Positions 1 through 11,641 of a stretch of DNA of 64,000 nucleotides are shown piece after piece. The notes below the pieces were generated by a model, which did not search any database, had not been told where the DNA came from, and saw nothing but the letters and a program-made list of their open reading frames with translations. Position 1 is the stretch's first letter, and each line of letters opens with the position of its first letter. The stretch is from Pseudomonas sp. GD03919 (GTDB lineage Bacteria; Pseudomonadota; Gammaproteobacteria; Pseudomonadales; Pseudomonadaceae), in assembly GCF_029814935.1 (NCBI RefSeq), contig NZ_CP104582.1, positions 1,922,001 to 1,986,000 on the forward strand, in the 5' to 3' direction. The translations under genes and the position numbers were made by a program.

Positions 1-2
1 AA

Positions 3-83
3 GGCCTGAGCGAGAAGGTCAGGGCACTGAACCAGGTGGCCGAGGGTTTCTACACGCATTGGCTGAGGCACGCCGGGCTTTGA
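3..83 (+). CDS. C-terminal end of an unidentified protein (partial)
   Basis: An open frame enters from the left edge and ends at TGA 81-83, giving 26 residues (ending YTHWLRHAGL) with normal Pseudomonas codon use. The frame is followed by a non-coding stretch and then a convergent terminator, as expected for a gene 3' end. Too little is present to name the product. Confidence 0.45.
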   Translation, partial: GLSEKVRALNQVAEGFYTHWLRHAGL

Positions 84-316
84 GCCTGTGGGAGCGGGGT
101 GTTATTGCTCGCTCGTCAGGGGCCAATGTCCACAGAACGGTTATCCCAGCATCTGATCTCCGTGACCGATTGAGTGATTTGCTCCTGCTGCGCGAACTAC
201 AGAAAGATCCTTCTCGATCTCGCGGCCTGCAGCGAGGTGGTGGGGTGTTTGGCAGGCTATACACCCTGTCGGATAACTGCTGGCAAGTGGCAATCATGCG
301 AAGGCGGGGCGGGGAA

Positions 317-344
317 GGCGCAGCGGTGAGCCGCTGCGCCTTTT
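317..344. terminator. Strong hairpin terminator between convergent genes
   Basis: A perfect 10-bp stem (GGCGCAGCGG/CCGCTGCGCC) with a TGAG loop is followed by TTTTGTTT on the + strand. It lies between the incoming + strand gene and the 3' end of aer on the - strand, so it can serve both sides, best on +. Confidence 0.8.
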
Positions 345-347
345 GTT

Positions 348-1913
348 TCAGCGGTTGAAGCGTTCGACCAGGGCGTATTGGCCCTGTGCGGTGTTGGTCA
401 GGGCTTCGCTGAGTTTGGCGGTGCTTTGCGCTTCGCCGGCGGTCTGGTCGGCCAGTTGGGCGATGGTGGTGATGTTCTGGTTGATTTCGTCGGCCACGGC
501 GCTTTGTTCTTCCGCCGCCGCAGCGATCTGGTTGGCCATGTCGGCGATGTTGGCCACCGAGTCGCTGATACCGGACAGCGCCTGATCGGCTTTGAGAACG
601 CGTTCGACGCCTTCGTCGGCCTGTTTGCGGCCGATTTCCATGGTCAGTACGGCCTCTTCGGCAGTACGTTGCAGTTTGGCGATCAGGCCGTGAATCTGTT
701 CTGTGGATTCGGCGGTGCGCTGGGCGAGGGAACGAACCTCGTCGGCCACCACGGCGAAGCCACGGCCCATTTCGCCGGCGCGGGCGGCTTCGATGGCGGC
801 GTTGAGGGCGAGCAGGTTGGTCTGGTCGGCGATGCCTTTGATCACGTCGACCACGCCGCCAATTTCGCTGCTGTCCTGGGCCAGGCGGGTCACGGTTTCG
901 CCGGTGTCACCCACCGATTGTGACAGGCGCTGGATGGCTTCGCGGGTTTCCGCGGCGATGCTGCGACCTTCGCTGGTCAGGCGGTTGGCTTCCTGAGTCG
1001 CGATGGCGGTACGGGCGACGTTGCTGGCGACTTCCAGGGTAGTGGCAGCCATTTCGTTGACGGCGGTGGCGACCTGTTCGGTCTCCTGGCGCTGGCGTTC
1101 GAGGCTGGCCGAGCTGTTGTGCGCCAGCTTGTCGGCTTCGCGCGCTTGCTGGGTCAGATGTTCGGCGGTGTCCTGCAGGCGGGTGAGGCAGGTTTTCAGG
1201 CGCGCTTCCTGGCTGAGCATGGCCATTTCCAGGCGTGCCTCGGCGCCACGGCTGTCGGTGTACATCTGCGCGATCAGCGGGTCGGAGGTGGTTTGCTCGG
1301 CGAGGCGCAGCAGGCGTTTGACGCCGCGCGTCTGCCAGGCGATGCCAGCCAAACCCAGCGGCACGGAGAGCACGGCAGCAAGGATGAAGCCCCAGTTGCT
1401 GCCCATCCAGTGGCCGATCATGAAGCCGATCTGGCTGACCAGGATGAATGGCATCCACGCCTGGACGATGGGCAGCCACTGGTTGCTGGCCGGTACGGCC
1501 GATTTGCCGGCGTTGATGCGGGCGTATAGGGCTTCGGCGCGGCGTACTTGCTCGGCGGTCGGTTTGACGCGGACGGATTCGTAGCCGACGACCTGGTTGT
1601 TTTCGGTCACGGGCGTGACGTAGGCGTTGACCCAGTAGTGGTCACCGTTCTTGCAGCGGTTCTTGACGATGCCCATCCACGGGCGGCCCTTCTTCAGGGT
1701 CGTCCACATGTGCTCGAACACGGCGGACGGGACATCCGGGTGGCGCACGATGTTGTGTGGCGCGCGCAGCAACTCTTCGCGGCTGAAACCACTGATGTCG
1801 ACGAAGGCGTCGTTGCAGTAAGTGATCTGGCCCTTGAGGTCGGTAGTGGATATCAGACGCTGTTGTGCAGGGAATGTACGCTCACGCTGAGTGACCGGCT
1901 GGTTGTTACGCAT
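348..1913 (-). CDS. aer: Aer-type PAS energy-taxis methyl-accepting chemotaxis protein
   Basis: 521-aa aerotaxis/energy-taxis transducer. The N-terminus ([11 protein letters not shown]) and the PAS region at residues 20-120 ([14 protein letters not shown]) fit the FAD-binding Aer sensor, which reads redox state rather than a periplasmic ligand. A hydrophobic hairpin lies at about 148-193. The C-terminal half is the coiled-coil signalling domain with the hairpin-tip signature [19 protein letters not shown] for CheA/CheW contact. The start at 1913 was chosen over the longer open frame to 2030 because it begins exactly at the conserved Aer N-terminus and gives the usual 521-aa length. It lies downstream of acnA on the same strand, the order known in P. 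aeruginosa. Confidence 0.93.
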   Translation of the reverse strand: MRNNQPVTQRERTFPAQQRLISTTDLKGQITYCNDAFVDISGFSREELLRAPHNIVRHPDVPSAVFEHMWTTLKKGRPWMGIVKNRCKNGDHYWVNAYVTPVTENNQVVGYESVRVKPTAEQVRRAEALYARINAGKSAVPASNQWLPIVQAWMPFILVSQIGFMIGHWMGSNWGFILAAVLSVPLGLAGIAWQTRGVKRLLRLAEQTTSDPLIAQMYTDSRGAEARLEMAMLSQEARLKTCLTRLQDTAEHLTQQAREADKLAHNSSASLERQRQETEQVATAVNEMAATTLEVASNVARTAIATQEANRLTSEGRSIAAETREAIQRLSQSVGDTGETVTRLAQDSSEIGGVVDVIKGIADQTNLLALNAAIEAARAGEMGRGFAVVADEVRSLAQRTAESTEQIHGLIAKLQRTAEEAVLTMEIGRKQADEGVERVLKADQALSGISDSVANIADMANQIAAAAEEQSAVADEINQNITTIAQLADQTAGEAQSTAKLSEALTNTAQGQYALVERFNR

Positions 1914-2056
1914 GGCAGGTATCCGTCGTTGTAATGCCCCTGTAATCGGCCGACGAACGGCAAAGTTGAGGGGTGAGTGCGTTTTGGCGAGTGTAAACGC
2001 TTTTTGTGGCCCGCCGTCCATGGCGGCCACCCTGCGGGCCGTCGCGGAGCGACGTC

Positions 2057-2080
2057 AAAAATTGCTCCCGGCAATTTTTT
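2057..2080 (-). terminator. A/T-flanked hairpin downstream of acnA
   Basis: An 8-bp stem (AAAATTGC/GCAATTTT, loop TCCCG) is flanked by an A run on one side and a T run on the other. Read on the - strand it follows acnA and could terminate it before aer. Confidence 0.55.
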
Positions 2081-2133
2081 GAGTGACGTCACATTTTTGT
2101 CACGGCATGAGCCGTCCTTGGCCCGACGGCGAG

Positions 2134-2158
2134 GCCCTGCCGCATGACGCGGCAGGGC
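2134..2158 (-). terminator. GC-rich hairpin just behind acnA stop codon
   Basis: A perfect 10-bp inverted repeat GCCCTGCCGC/GCGGCAGGGC with loop ATGAC lies 8 bp past the acnA stop. It lacks a T tract, so it may stabilise the mRNA end or work together with the A/T hairpin at 2057-2080. Confidence 0.45.
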
Positions 2159-2165
2159 AACTGCA

Positions 2166-4907
<2,742 letters not shown>

Positions 4908-5175
4908 TGCACTTCTCCTTGGGCACGCACGGTTCGGGCTGTGTCTGATGGCGGCAAACCTTCATGTTAGTTCGGCTTGGGCGGTCTGGCTAGCGCATAT
5001 CCTTTATCGGTTGCTATGCGCTGCCTGTTGCGCGATGGCTGGATTTCACCGAACCGCATTCTCTGGCGGCAGGCTTGCCGAACCGTTCCAGTGGGCAGCG
5101 CATATGTAGCTGGACAGGTTTAGCGGCTCGGGGTTCCGGTCTCGGGTATTATACGCGCCTCAAGGAGTCCCTTTG

Positions 5176-6231
5176 ATGAATACCCTGTTTCTGCATTGCC
5201 GCCCCGGTTTCGAAGGGGAGGTTTGCGCCGAGATCACCGACCTTGCCGCACGTCTGGATGTGCCGGGCTACTCCAGGGCCAGGCCCGGTAGTGCGTGCGC
5301 TGAGTTCGTCTGCGGCGAGGCGGCGGACTGCGAGCGGCTGATGCGCAGCGTGCGTTTCAACCAGTTGATTTTCCCGCGGCAGTGGGCGCGTGGTGCTTTC
5401 GTCAGCCTTCCGGAAAGCGACCGTATCAGCGTGTTGCTCGACGCCCTGGCTGATTATCCGGTGTGCGGCAGCCTGTGGCTGGAAGTGGTGGATACCAACG
5501 ACGGCAAGGAACTTTCGACCTTCTGCAAGAAGTTCGAAGCGCCGCTGCGCAAGGCGCTGCTCAAGGCCGGCAAACTGGTGGACGATGCGAAGAAGCCGCG
5601 CCTGCTGCTGACCTTCAAGAGCGGCCGTGAGGTGTTCGCCGGCATCGCCGAGGCAGACAACCAGGCGATGTGGCCGATGGGCATTCCGCGCCTGAAGTTT
5701 CCCCGTGAGGCGCCGAGCCGCTCGACGCTCAAGCTGGAAGAGGCCTGGCACCATTTCATCCCGCGTGAACAGTGGGATCAGCGCCTGGCGCCGGGCATGA
5801 CCGCCGTCGACCTGGGTGCGGCTCCCGGTGGCTGGACCTGGCAGCTGGTCAATCGGGAGATCCGCGTCACTGCCGTGGACAACGGGCCGATGGCCGAAAG
5901 CCTGATGTATTCCGGTTTCGTCGTGCACCAGCGCGCCGATGGCTTCACCTTTCGCCCGCGCCATCCGGTGCACTGGATGGTCTGCGACATCGTCGAGAAG
6001 CCTGCACGTACGGCGGCGATGATCGAGACCTGGCTGGGCGAGGGCCTGTGTCGCGAGGCGGTGGTCAACCTCAAGCTGCCGATGAAGCAGCGCTATGCCG
6101 AAGTACGACGCCTGCTCGATCGCATCGAGTCCGGGCTGGTCGAGCGCGGTTTGAAGGTCAGCATCGGCTGCAAGCAGCTCTATCACGACCGTGAGGAAGT
6201 GACCTGTCATCTGCGTCGGCACGGCAAATGA
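5176..6231 (+). CDS. rlmM: 23S rRNA C2498 2'-O-ribose methyltransferase
   Basis: 351-aa SAM-dependent RNA methyltransferase. A THUMP-type RNA-binding region occupies the N-terminal half. The Rossmann fold carries the SAM loop VDLGAAPGGWTWQLV, followed by the RFM-family catalytic Lys/Asp/Lys/Glu residues around the VCDIVEKP and VVNLKLPMK segments. Its target in E. coli is C2498 of 23S rRNA. AAGGAG at 5162-5167 supports the ATG at 5176 rather than the TTG immediately before it. It is divergent from acnA and upstream of tusA, as in other pseudomonads. Confidence 0.95.
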   Translation: MNTLFLHCRPGFEGEVCAEITDLAARLDVPGYSRARPGSACAEFVCGEAADCERLMRSVRFNQLIFPRQWARGAFVSLPESDRISVLLDALADYPVCGSLWLEVVDTNDGKELSTFCKKFEAPLRKALLKAGKLVDDAKKPRLLLTFKSGREVFAGIAEADNQAMWPMGIPRLKFPREAPSRSTLKLEEAWHHFIPREQWDQRLAPGMTAVDLGAAPGGWTWQLVNREIRVTAVDNGPMAESLMYSGFVVHQRADGFTFRPRHPVHWMVCDIVEKPARTAAMIETWLGEGLCREAVVNLKLPMKQRYAEVRRLLDRIESGLVERGLKVSIGCKQLYHDREEVTCHLRRHGK

Positions 6232-6299
6232 GGATCCGCGCGCAGGTGACCTGAAGGTCAGCTTTGCGCGACAATGCGCGCTTGTTCGTGGAGCCCCTT

Positions 6300-6551
6300 A
6301 TGTCCGAAGCCCTGACCCTCAATCACGATGACCTGCTCGACGCCACCGGCCTGAACTGCCCGGAACCGGTAATGATGCTGCACAACAAGGTGCGCGACCT
6401 GGCGCCGGGCGGCCTGCTCAAGGTGATCGCTACCGATCCCTCGACCCGTCGTGACATCCCTAAGTTTTGCGTGTTTCTCGGCCACGAGCTGCTCGGCCAG
6501 GCCGAGGAAGACGGCACCTACCTGTACTGGATTTGCAAGAAGGCCGACTAG
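6300..6551 (+). CDS. tusA: Sulfur carrier protein TusA
   Basis: 83-aa protein with the TusA/SirA signature [10 protein letters not shown]. Its Cys carries persulfide sulfur from IscS toward TusBCD/TusE/MnmA for tRNA 2-thiouridine formation. The C-terminus matches the usual [10 protein letters not shown] end. The chosen ATG gives the standard family length; the frame is open 36 nt further upstream without homology. Confidence 0.95.
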   Translation: MSEALTLNHDDLLDATGLNCPEPVMMLHNKVRDLAPGGLLKVIATDPSTRRDIPKFCVFLGHELLGQAEEDGTYLYWICKKAD

Positions 6552-6567
6552 GCGACGCATGTCGCAT

Positions 6568-6645
6568 GTAGGGTGCGCCGTGCGCACCGGTGATGTGCCT
6601 TGATCCGTGTTAGCTGTGGTTATTGGTGTGCGCGGCGCACCCTAC
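6568..6645. repeat. REP-like inverted repeat
   Basis: Arms GTAGGGTGCGCCGTGCGCACC (6568-6588) and its near reverse complement (6625-6645) are separated by 36 bp. The right arm overlaps the last codon of the DUF3080 gene. A related single arm is seen near 15521-15545. This type of element is common between pseudomonad genes and may also act as a convergent terminator. Confidence 0.7.
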
Positions 6646-7715
6646 GGCTCTGCACCGTTTTCAGCGTTGTTCCATCCCGCCTGTCCCGGTGCCAGGCCGC
6701 AGCTGTTCAGTAGCGTCTGCCAGGCCTTGACGTGACGCGCCGTGGCGGCGCGGAACTCCTGCCACAACGAATCCTGCTCACCGGCCAGCCGCTGCAAGTG
6801 CTCGCGTGTGGCTGTGGGAATGCCGTCGATGCGCTGCAACTGCAGCAGCGCCGCCTGCCACTGCTGGCCACGCTGGTCGACCTGCGCCAGGTAGGGCTGC
6901 AGGCCGCCCGCGTAGAACTTGACGAAGATGTTCTGCAGGATGCGCCCGCGTGGCGTCGCCTGACCCAGTGGGCACAGCGGGCGATTCTGCAGGCGTTGTT
7001 CCAGCAGTTCGCTGCCGGCATTGAGCGTATGGCGCAGGCTGGCCAGGCTGGTGATCAACTGGCCGCCCTGTTCGCTGGCATAGAGGGCGAAGAACAGCGG
7101 TTCCAGCTGATCGGCACTCGGCGGCAGTTGCTCCGGCAGGGTGGCGCCGATGCTGGCCAGCCGCTGCAATGCGTCCAGCGCGGCGCTGTCTTCCAGCGTG
7201 TCCACCGGCAAGGCCTTATCGGCGAAACGCAGGTAGTTCTCGAACTCCGGGCTGCCGTTGAGCGCATTCCAGAACACTGCTGGCAGTTGCTGGCGCTTGT
7301 CGTCGGCCAGGCGCTGCAGGGTGGCCTTCAGGCTGGAGTCGTCCTGCAGATGCGGCAGGCAGGCATCCAGGGCGCGCAGCAGGTCGCCTTCGTAGCCCAG
7401 GCGCTGGCTGGGCATCAACTGTTTGCCCAGGCTGCTGTTGCGCTGGCTGATCAGTTGCTGCAGGTGCGGACAGCGCCGCGCGTCGATGACCAGATCGAGC
7501 AGGCCGATGCGCAGTTCGGGGATATCCGAAAGCCGCTCGCGCCGGGCTGGCAGGCGGTACTGACTGATGCTGCGCTTATCGAGCGAGCTGACGTTCGGTG
7601 CATCGAGCGAACGCTGCAGGCGTTCGAGGTAGTCGCTCTGCAGGGCCAGGCCGTCATTGGCCGGGCCACAACCGGCAAGCAGAGTAAGGCAGAGGAGTAG
7701 GGCAGGTCGAATCAT
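6642..7715 (-). CDS. DUF3080 family lipoprotein
   Basis: 357-aa protein with a lipoprotein signal peptide: hydrophobic LLLCLTLLAG followed by Cys at about residue 16 (LLAGC). It should therefore be acylated and anchored in the outer or inner membrane facing the periplasm. The rest is alpha-helical, with paired Cys and many Leu/Gln-rich helices (PELRIGLLDLVIDARRCPHL), which fits the DUF3080 family. No enzymatic motif is visible and the function is unknown. It lies directly downstream of the MATE gene (40-bp gap), so the two may be co-transcribed. Confidence 0.8.
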   Translation of the reverse strand: MIRPALLLCLTLLAGCGPANDGLALQSDYLERLQRSLDAPNVSSLDKRSISQYRLPARRERLSDIPELRIGLLDLVIDARRCPHLQQLISQRNSSLGKQLMPSQRLGYEGDLLRALDACLPHLQDDSSLKATLQRLADDKRQQLPAVFWNALNGSPEFENYLRFADKALPVDTLEDSAALDALQRLASIGATLPEQLPPSADQLEPLFFALYASEQGGQLITSLASLRHTLNAGSELLEQRLQNRPLCPLGQATPRGRILQNIFVKFYAGGLQPYLAQVDQRGQQWQAALLQLQRIDGIPTATREHLQRLAGEQDSLWQEFRAATARHVKAWQTLLNSCGLAPGQAGWNNAENGAEP

Positions 7716-7754
7716 TTGCTCAGTCTAGAGCTGATTGCCTGCCTATCCAATCAC

Positions 7755-9128
7755 TCAGGCGGCCTGGCGAATGCGTTTGCGCGCGCTGCGTGCCAGGCGC
7801 ACGGTGAGCATCGCGGCAGCGCAGGTCAGGCCAACCACCAAGCCCTGCCACAGGCCGCTGGGGCCGCTCGGTTCACCGAATAGGTCGGACAGCCCCAGCG
7901 CATACCCCACCGGCAGGCCGATGCCCCAGTAGGCAAACAGGGTCAGCAGCATGGTGATGCGGGTGTCCTGATAGCCGCGCAGCGCACCGGCAGCGGTCAC
8001 CTGGATGGCATCGGAGAACTGGAACAGCGCCGAATAGACGATCAGCGTGGCCGCGACTGCGATCACGGTTTTGTCCGGGGTGTAGATTTGTGCGATCTGT
8101 TCGCGCAGCAGGAACATCAGGCTGGCCGACATGCAGGCATAGCCCAGCGCCGCGGCCATGCTAACCCCGGCGGCGAAGCGCGCCTCACGCGGCTCGCCAC
8201 GGCCCAGTGCCTGGCCGACGCGTACCGTGGCGGCCATGCCCAGCGAGTAGGGAATCATGAACACCATGGAGCTGAAATTGAGCGCGATCTGGTGCCCGGC
8301 GACCACGGTAGCACCGAGGCCGCCAATGAGCAGGGCAATGACGGCGAAGATGCTCGACTCGGCGAACACCGCCACGCCAATCGGTACGCCAATGCTCAAT
8401 AGGCGCTTGATCACCGTCCACTGCGGCCAGTCGAAACCGGTGAACAATGCGCTGGCGCGGTAGTAGGGCGCCCACTTCACCCAGACCAGCATGCCGATCA
8501 GCATGAAGCCCATCACCAGCGCGGTCGCCCAGCCACAGCCGACGCCGCCCATGGCCGGCAGGCCGAACTTGCCGTAGATGAAGATGTAGTTGGCGGGAAT
8601 GTTCAGCAGCAGGCCGAGGATGCCCAGTACCATGCTCGGGCGGGTGTGACCGAGGCCATCGCTGAAGCAGCGCAGCACGTGATAGAGCGCCACAGCCGGG
8701 AAACCCAGGGCCACAGCGCGCAGATAGCCCATCGCCGGAGTGATCAGCGCCGGGTCGACATTCATGATGCGCAGGATGAATTCGGCGTTCCACAGCAGGG
8801 CGGCGGCACTGCCACCGACTGCCAGCGCCAGCCACAGCGCCTGACGCACCAGTGGGCCGATGGCAGCTTCCTCGCCGGCACCGAAGCGCTGCGCCACCTT
8901 GGGGGTGGTGGCCAGCAGGATGCCGGTCATTAGCAGGAACACCGGCACCCAGATCGAGTTGCCCAGGGCCACGGCGGCCAGATCCTGCGGGCTGACGCGC
9001 CCGGCCATCAGCGTGTCGACGAAGCCCATGGCTGTGTGCGCCAACTGAGCGATGATGATGGGGGTGGCCAGGAGCAGCAGGCTGCGCAGTTCCGTGCGCA
9101 CGCGGCCAAGGCGGCTGTCGGTAGACAT
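7755..9128 (-). CDS. MATE family (NorM-like) cation/multidrug efflux transporter
   Basis: 457-aa integral membrane protein with about 12 predicted TM helices and two MATE repeats. The N-terminal ATPIIIAQLAHTAMGFVDTLMAG and later PANYIFIYGKFGLPAMGGVGCG segments are typical of the NorM branch. Members exchange Na+ or H+ for cationic drugs and dyes. No obvious local regulator is present. The start at 9128 is the first Met of the family-like N-terminus. Confidence 0.9.
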   Translation of the reverse strand: MSTDSRLGRVRTELRSLLLLATPIIIAQLAHTAMGFVDTLMAGRVSPQDLAAVALGNSIWVPVFLLMTGILLATTPKVAQRFGAGEEAAIGPLVRQALWLALAVGGSAAALLWNAEFILRIMNVDPALITPAMGYLRAVALGFPAVALYHVLRCFSDGLGHTRPSMVLGILGLLLNIPANYIFIYGKFGLPAMGGVGCGWATALVMGFMLIGMLVWVKWAPYYRASALFTGFDWPQWTVIKRLLSIGVPIGVAVFAESSIFAVIALLIGGLGATVVAGHQIALNFSSMVFMIPYSLGMAATVRVGQALGRGEPREARFAAGVSMAAALGYACMSASLMFLLREQIAQIYTPDKTVIAVAATLIVYSALFQFSDAIQVTAAGALRGYQDTRITMLLTLFAYWGIGLPVGYALGLSDLFGEPSGPSGLWQGLVVGLTCAAAMLTVRLARSARKRIRQAA

Positions 9129-9277
9129 TTCGACTCTTCGGGATAACAGGAAACCGCGTAGTCTACGCCTTGACGTAGCGGTCAGGAAAGAACGATCTGC
9201 CCCTCTGTCTGGCGACCTGTGGGCGACGCTGACGATAGCGCTGGCATAGAATGACGGCCTGCCCGATGGAGCTTGCC

Positions 9278-10408
9278 ATGCACATAGTCGCCGACGAAAA
9301 CATTCCCCTGCTCGATGAATTCTTTGCTGCCTTCGGCAGCATTCGCCGCCTGCCCGGGCGAAGCATCACGGCGGCCGATGTGCGTGAAGCCGACCTGTTG
9401 CTGGTGCGTTCGGTAACCCCGGTCAATCGCGCCTTGCTCGACGGCAGTCGGGTGCGTTTCGTCGGCACCTGCACCATTGGCACTGACCATCTGGATCTCG
9501 ATTATTTCGCCGAAGCCGGCATCGCCTGGAGCAGCGCACCGGGCTGCAACGCCCGTGGCGTGGTGGATTACGTGCTGGGCAGCGTGCTGACCCTGGCTGA
9601 GCGTGAGGGCGTGGACCCAGCTGCGCGCGTGTACGGTGTGGTGGGCGCGGGACAGGTGGGTGGTCGCTTGGTCAAGCTGCTGCGTGGTCTCGGCTGGCAG
9701 GTGCGCGTCTGTGATCCGCCGCGCCAGGCCGCCGAGGGCGGCGACTTCGTCAGCCTGGAGCAGATCATCGCCGAATGCGATGTGATCAGCCTGCACACGC
9801 CGCTGGACGCATCGACCCGTCACCTGTTCGATGCGGCGCGCCTGGCGGCATTGAAACCGGGCACCTGGCTGATCAACGCCAGCCGTGGTGCCGTGGTGGA
9901 CAACGCCGCGCTGCGCAGCCTGTTGCCACAACGACCGGATCTGCAGGCCGTGCTCGACGTCTGGGAGGGCGAACCGCAGGCCGATGTCGAGCTGGCTGCC
10001 CTGTGCCAACTGGCAACGCCACATATCGCCGGCTACAGCCTGGACGGCAAGCTGCGCGGCACGGCGCAGATCTATCAGGCCTGCTGCCGGGCGCTGGGGG
10101 TGGCCGAGCAGGTGCATCTGGCCGATCTGCTACCTGCGCTCTGGTTGAGCGAGCTGAGTATTGATGGCAGCGCGGATCCGGCCTGGGCGCTGGCCAGCAT
10201 CTGCCGCGCAGTGTATGACCCGCGCCGCGACGATGCGGATTTTCGCCGCAGCCTGGGCGGCGATGCCGATGCGCGTCGCGCTGCGTTCGACCGCCTGCGC
10301 AAGCATTACCCGATGCGCCGCGAAATCGACGGCCTGCATGTGCGTATTCAGGGTGATTCAGCGCCGCTGGCTGCTCTGGTACGAGCTCTGGGCGCCACCG
10401 TTTCGTAG
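9278..10408 (+). CDS. pdxB: Erythronate-4-phosphate dehydrogenase
   Basis: 376-aa NAD-dependent D-2-hydroxyacid dehydrogenase catalysing step 2 of the DXP-dependent pyridoxal phosphate pathway. The sequence opens [15 protein letters not shown], typical of PdxB. It has a Rossmann loop ([11 protein letters not shown]), the catalytic Arg in [12 protein letters not shown] and a His/Glu pair in [15 protein letters not shown]-terminal DUF3410 dimerisation domain is present. The ATG at 9278 (GGAG 8 bp upstream) matches the family N-terminus better than the upstream ATG at 9251. Confidence 0.95.
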   Translation: MHIVADENIPLLDEFFAAFGSIRRLPGRSITAADVREADLLLVRSVTPVNRALLDGSRVRFVGTCTIGTDHLDLDYFAEAGIAWSSAPGCNARGVVDYVLGSVLTLAEREGVDPAARVYGVVGAGQVGGRLVKLLRGLGWQVRVCDPPRQAAEGGDFVSLEQIIAECDVISLHTPLDASTRHLFDAARLAALKPGTWLINASRGAVVDNAALRSLLPQRPDLQAVLDVWEGEPQADVELAALCQLATPHIAGYSLDGKLRGTAQIYQACCRALGVAEQVHLADLLPALWLSELSIDGSADPAWALASICRAVYDPRRDDADFRRSLGGDADARRAAFDRLRKHYPMRREIDGLHVRIQGDSAPLAALVRALGATVS

Positions 10409-10595
10409 GGTGGGTTAGCCGCCTGCCATGCTTGCAGAACAGTTTGCTAAGCCCGGTGCGGCGGATGGCCGCCCCGCGATAACCCACCATCGGCACAACG
10501 CGATCCATCGCCTGGTGGGTTACGTGGGGCGGCCATCCGAGCGCGCTGGGTTCATCTGCGTTTGGACGCCCTGCATTCGGCGCCGCTAACCCACG
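10405..10595. repeat. Nested REP-like palindromes between pdxB and gpx
   Basis: The 290-bp gap holds nested inverted repeats. The outer arms are GGGTGGGTTAGC (about 10408-10419) and GCTAACCCACG (about 10585-10595). The inner arms are about 27 bp, at 10462-10489 and 10513-10539, built on CGGATGGCCGCCCC and AACCCACC. This could fold into a long cruciform or terminate pdxB. It looks like a pseudomonad REP doublet. Confidence 0.65.
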
Positions 10596-10700
10596 TGATA
10601 GCGTGTATTCGCATGTCTTATTTTGCCTTAATTGAGTTGCATGCAATTTAATTGCTCGCTACTTTATTCGTCACTTCAAGCCCTTTTAGGACGATTCCCC

Positions 10701-11186
10701 ATGAGCAACGCACTTTTCGATATTCCGGTCACCACCATCAAGGGTGAGCAGAAGACCCTGGCCGACTTCGGCGGCAAGGCTGTGCTGGTGGTCAATACCG
10801 CCAGCAAATGTGGCTTCACCCCGCAGTACAAGGGGCTGGAGAATGTCTGGCAGCAATACAAGGACAAGGGGCTGGTCGTGCTCGGCTTCCCCTGCAATCA
10901 GTTCGGCAAGCAGGAGCCGGGTGACGAGGGCGCGATCTCCGAGTTCTGCGAGCTGAACTTCGGCGTCAGCTTCCCACTGTTCAAGAAGGTCGATGTCAAT
11001 GGTGCAGACGCCCACCCGCTGTTCGTGCAGCTGAAAAAGCGCGCGCCGGGCCTGCTGGGCAGCCAGGGCATCAAATGGAACTTCACCAAGTTTCTGATTG
11101 GCGAAAACGGCCAGGTGGTCAAGCGCTTCGCCCCGACCACCAAGCCCGAAGAGCTAAGCAGCGAGATCGAAGCCCTGCTGAAATGA
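10701..11186 (+). CDS. Glutathione peroxidase family thiol peroxidase
   Basis: 161-aa cytoplasmic peroxidase of the GPx/BtuE fold. The peroxidatic Cys lies in VVNTASKCGFTPQYKGLE, the second motif is LGFPCNQFGKQEPG, and the WNFTKF motif supplies the catalytic Trp/Asn. It is the bacterial Cys form, not selenocysteine, and probably uses thioredoxin or glutathione to reduce peroxides. Its stop overlaps the start of the MarR/OhrR gene (ATGA), so the two are an operon and the peroxidase is probably the regulator's target. Confidence 0.92.
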   Translation: MSNALFDIPVTTIKGEQKTLADFGGKAVLVVNTASKCGFTPQYKGLENVWQQYKDKGLVVLGFPCNQFGKQEPGDEGAISEFCELNFGVSFPLFKKVDVNGADAHPLFVQLKKRAPGLLGSQGIKWNFTKFLIGENGQVVKRFAPTTKPEELSSEIEALLK

Positions 11187-11641
11187 GTGCGTTCGATACC
11201 GCCGGGCTGCAGTTGGATAACCAGCTGTGCTTCAAGCTCTACGCCGCCTCGCGCGCGGTGATCCGTGCCTACAAGCCGATGCTCGATGCCCTCGGTCTGA
11301 CCTACCCGCAGTATCTGGTGATGCTGGTGCTGTGGGAGTGGCAGGAGCAGGCGCCCGGGCAGCCGACGCTCAAGGCGCTGGGGCAACGCCTGCAACTGGA
11401 CTCGGGCACCCTGACGCCGCTGCTCAAGCGTCTGGAGCAGATGGGTCTGGTGCAGCGGCGCCGCGCGCAGGCTGACGAGCGTGAGGTCCATCTGGCGTTG
11501 AGCGATGCCGGCAGAGCGCTGCAGGCGCAAGTGTTGCCGCTGAAGGCACAGTTGCTGTGTCAGTTCGCGGATCAGGATCTGCTGGAAATGGAGGGGCTGC
11601 GGCGTAGTCTGGATCGCTTGCTGACGCGGCTCAGCGAGTAA
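11183..11641 (+). CDS. OhrR-type MarR family peroxide-sensing repressor
   Basis: 152-aa winged-helix regulator. LDNQLCFKLYAASRAV places a Cys at about residue 16, the position of the reactive cysteine in OhrR proteins, which sense organic hydroperoxides. The wHTH with LGQRLQLDSGTLTPLLKRLE and the wing RRRAQADEREVHL fit the MarR fold. It overlaps gpx by 4 bp (ATGA). An ohr gene is the usual partner; here a glutathione peroxidase takes that place. The gene is convergent with, and overlaps by 11 bp, the hybrid kinase. Confidence 0.88.
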   Translation: MSAFDTAGLQLDNQLCFKLYAASRAVIRAYKPMLDALGLTYPQYLVMLVLWEWQEQAPGQPTLKALGQRLQLDSGTLTPLLKRLEQMGLVQRRRAQADEREVHLALSDAGRALQAQVLPLKAQLLCQFADQDLLEMEGLRRSLDRLLTRLSE

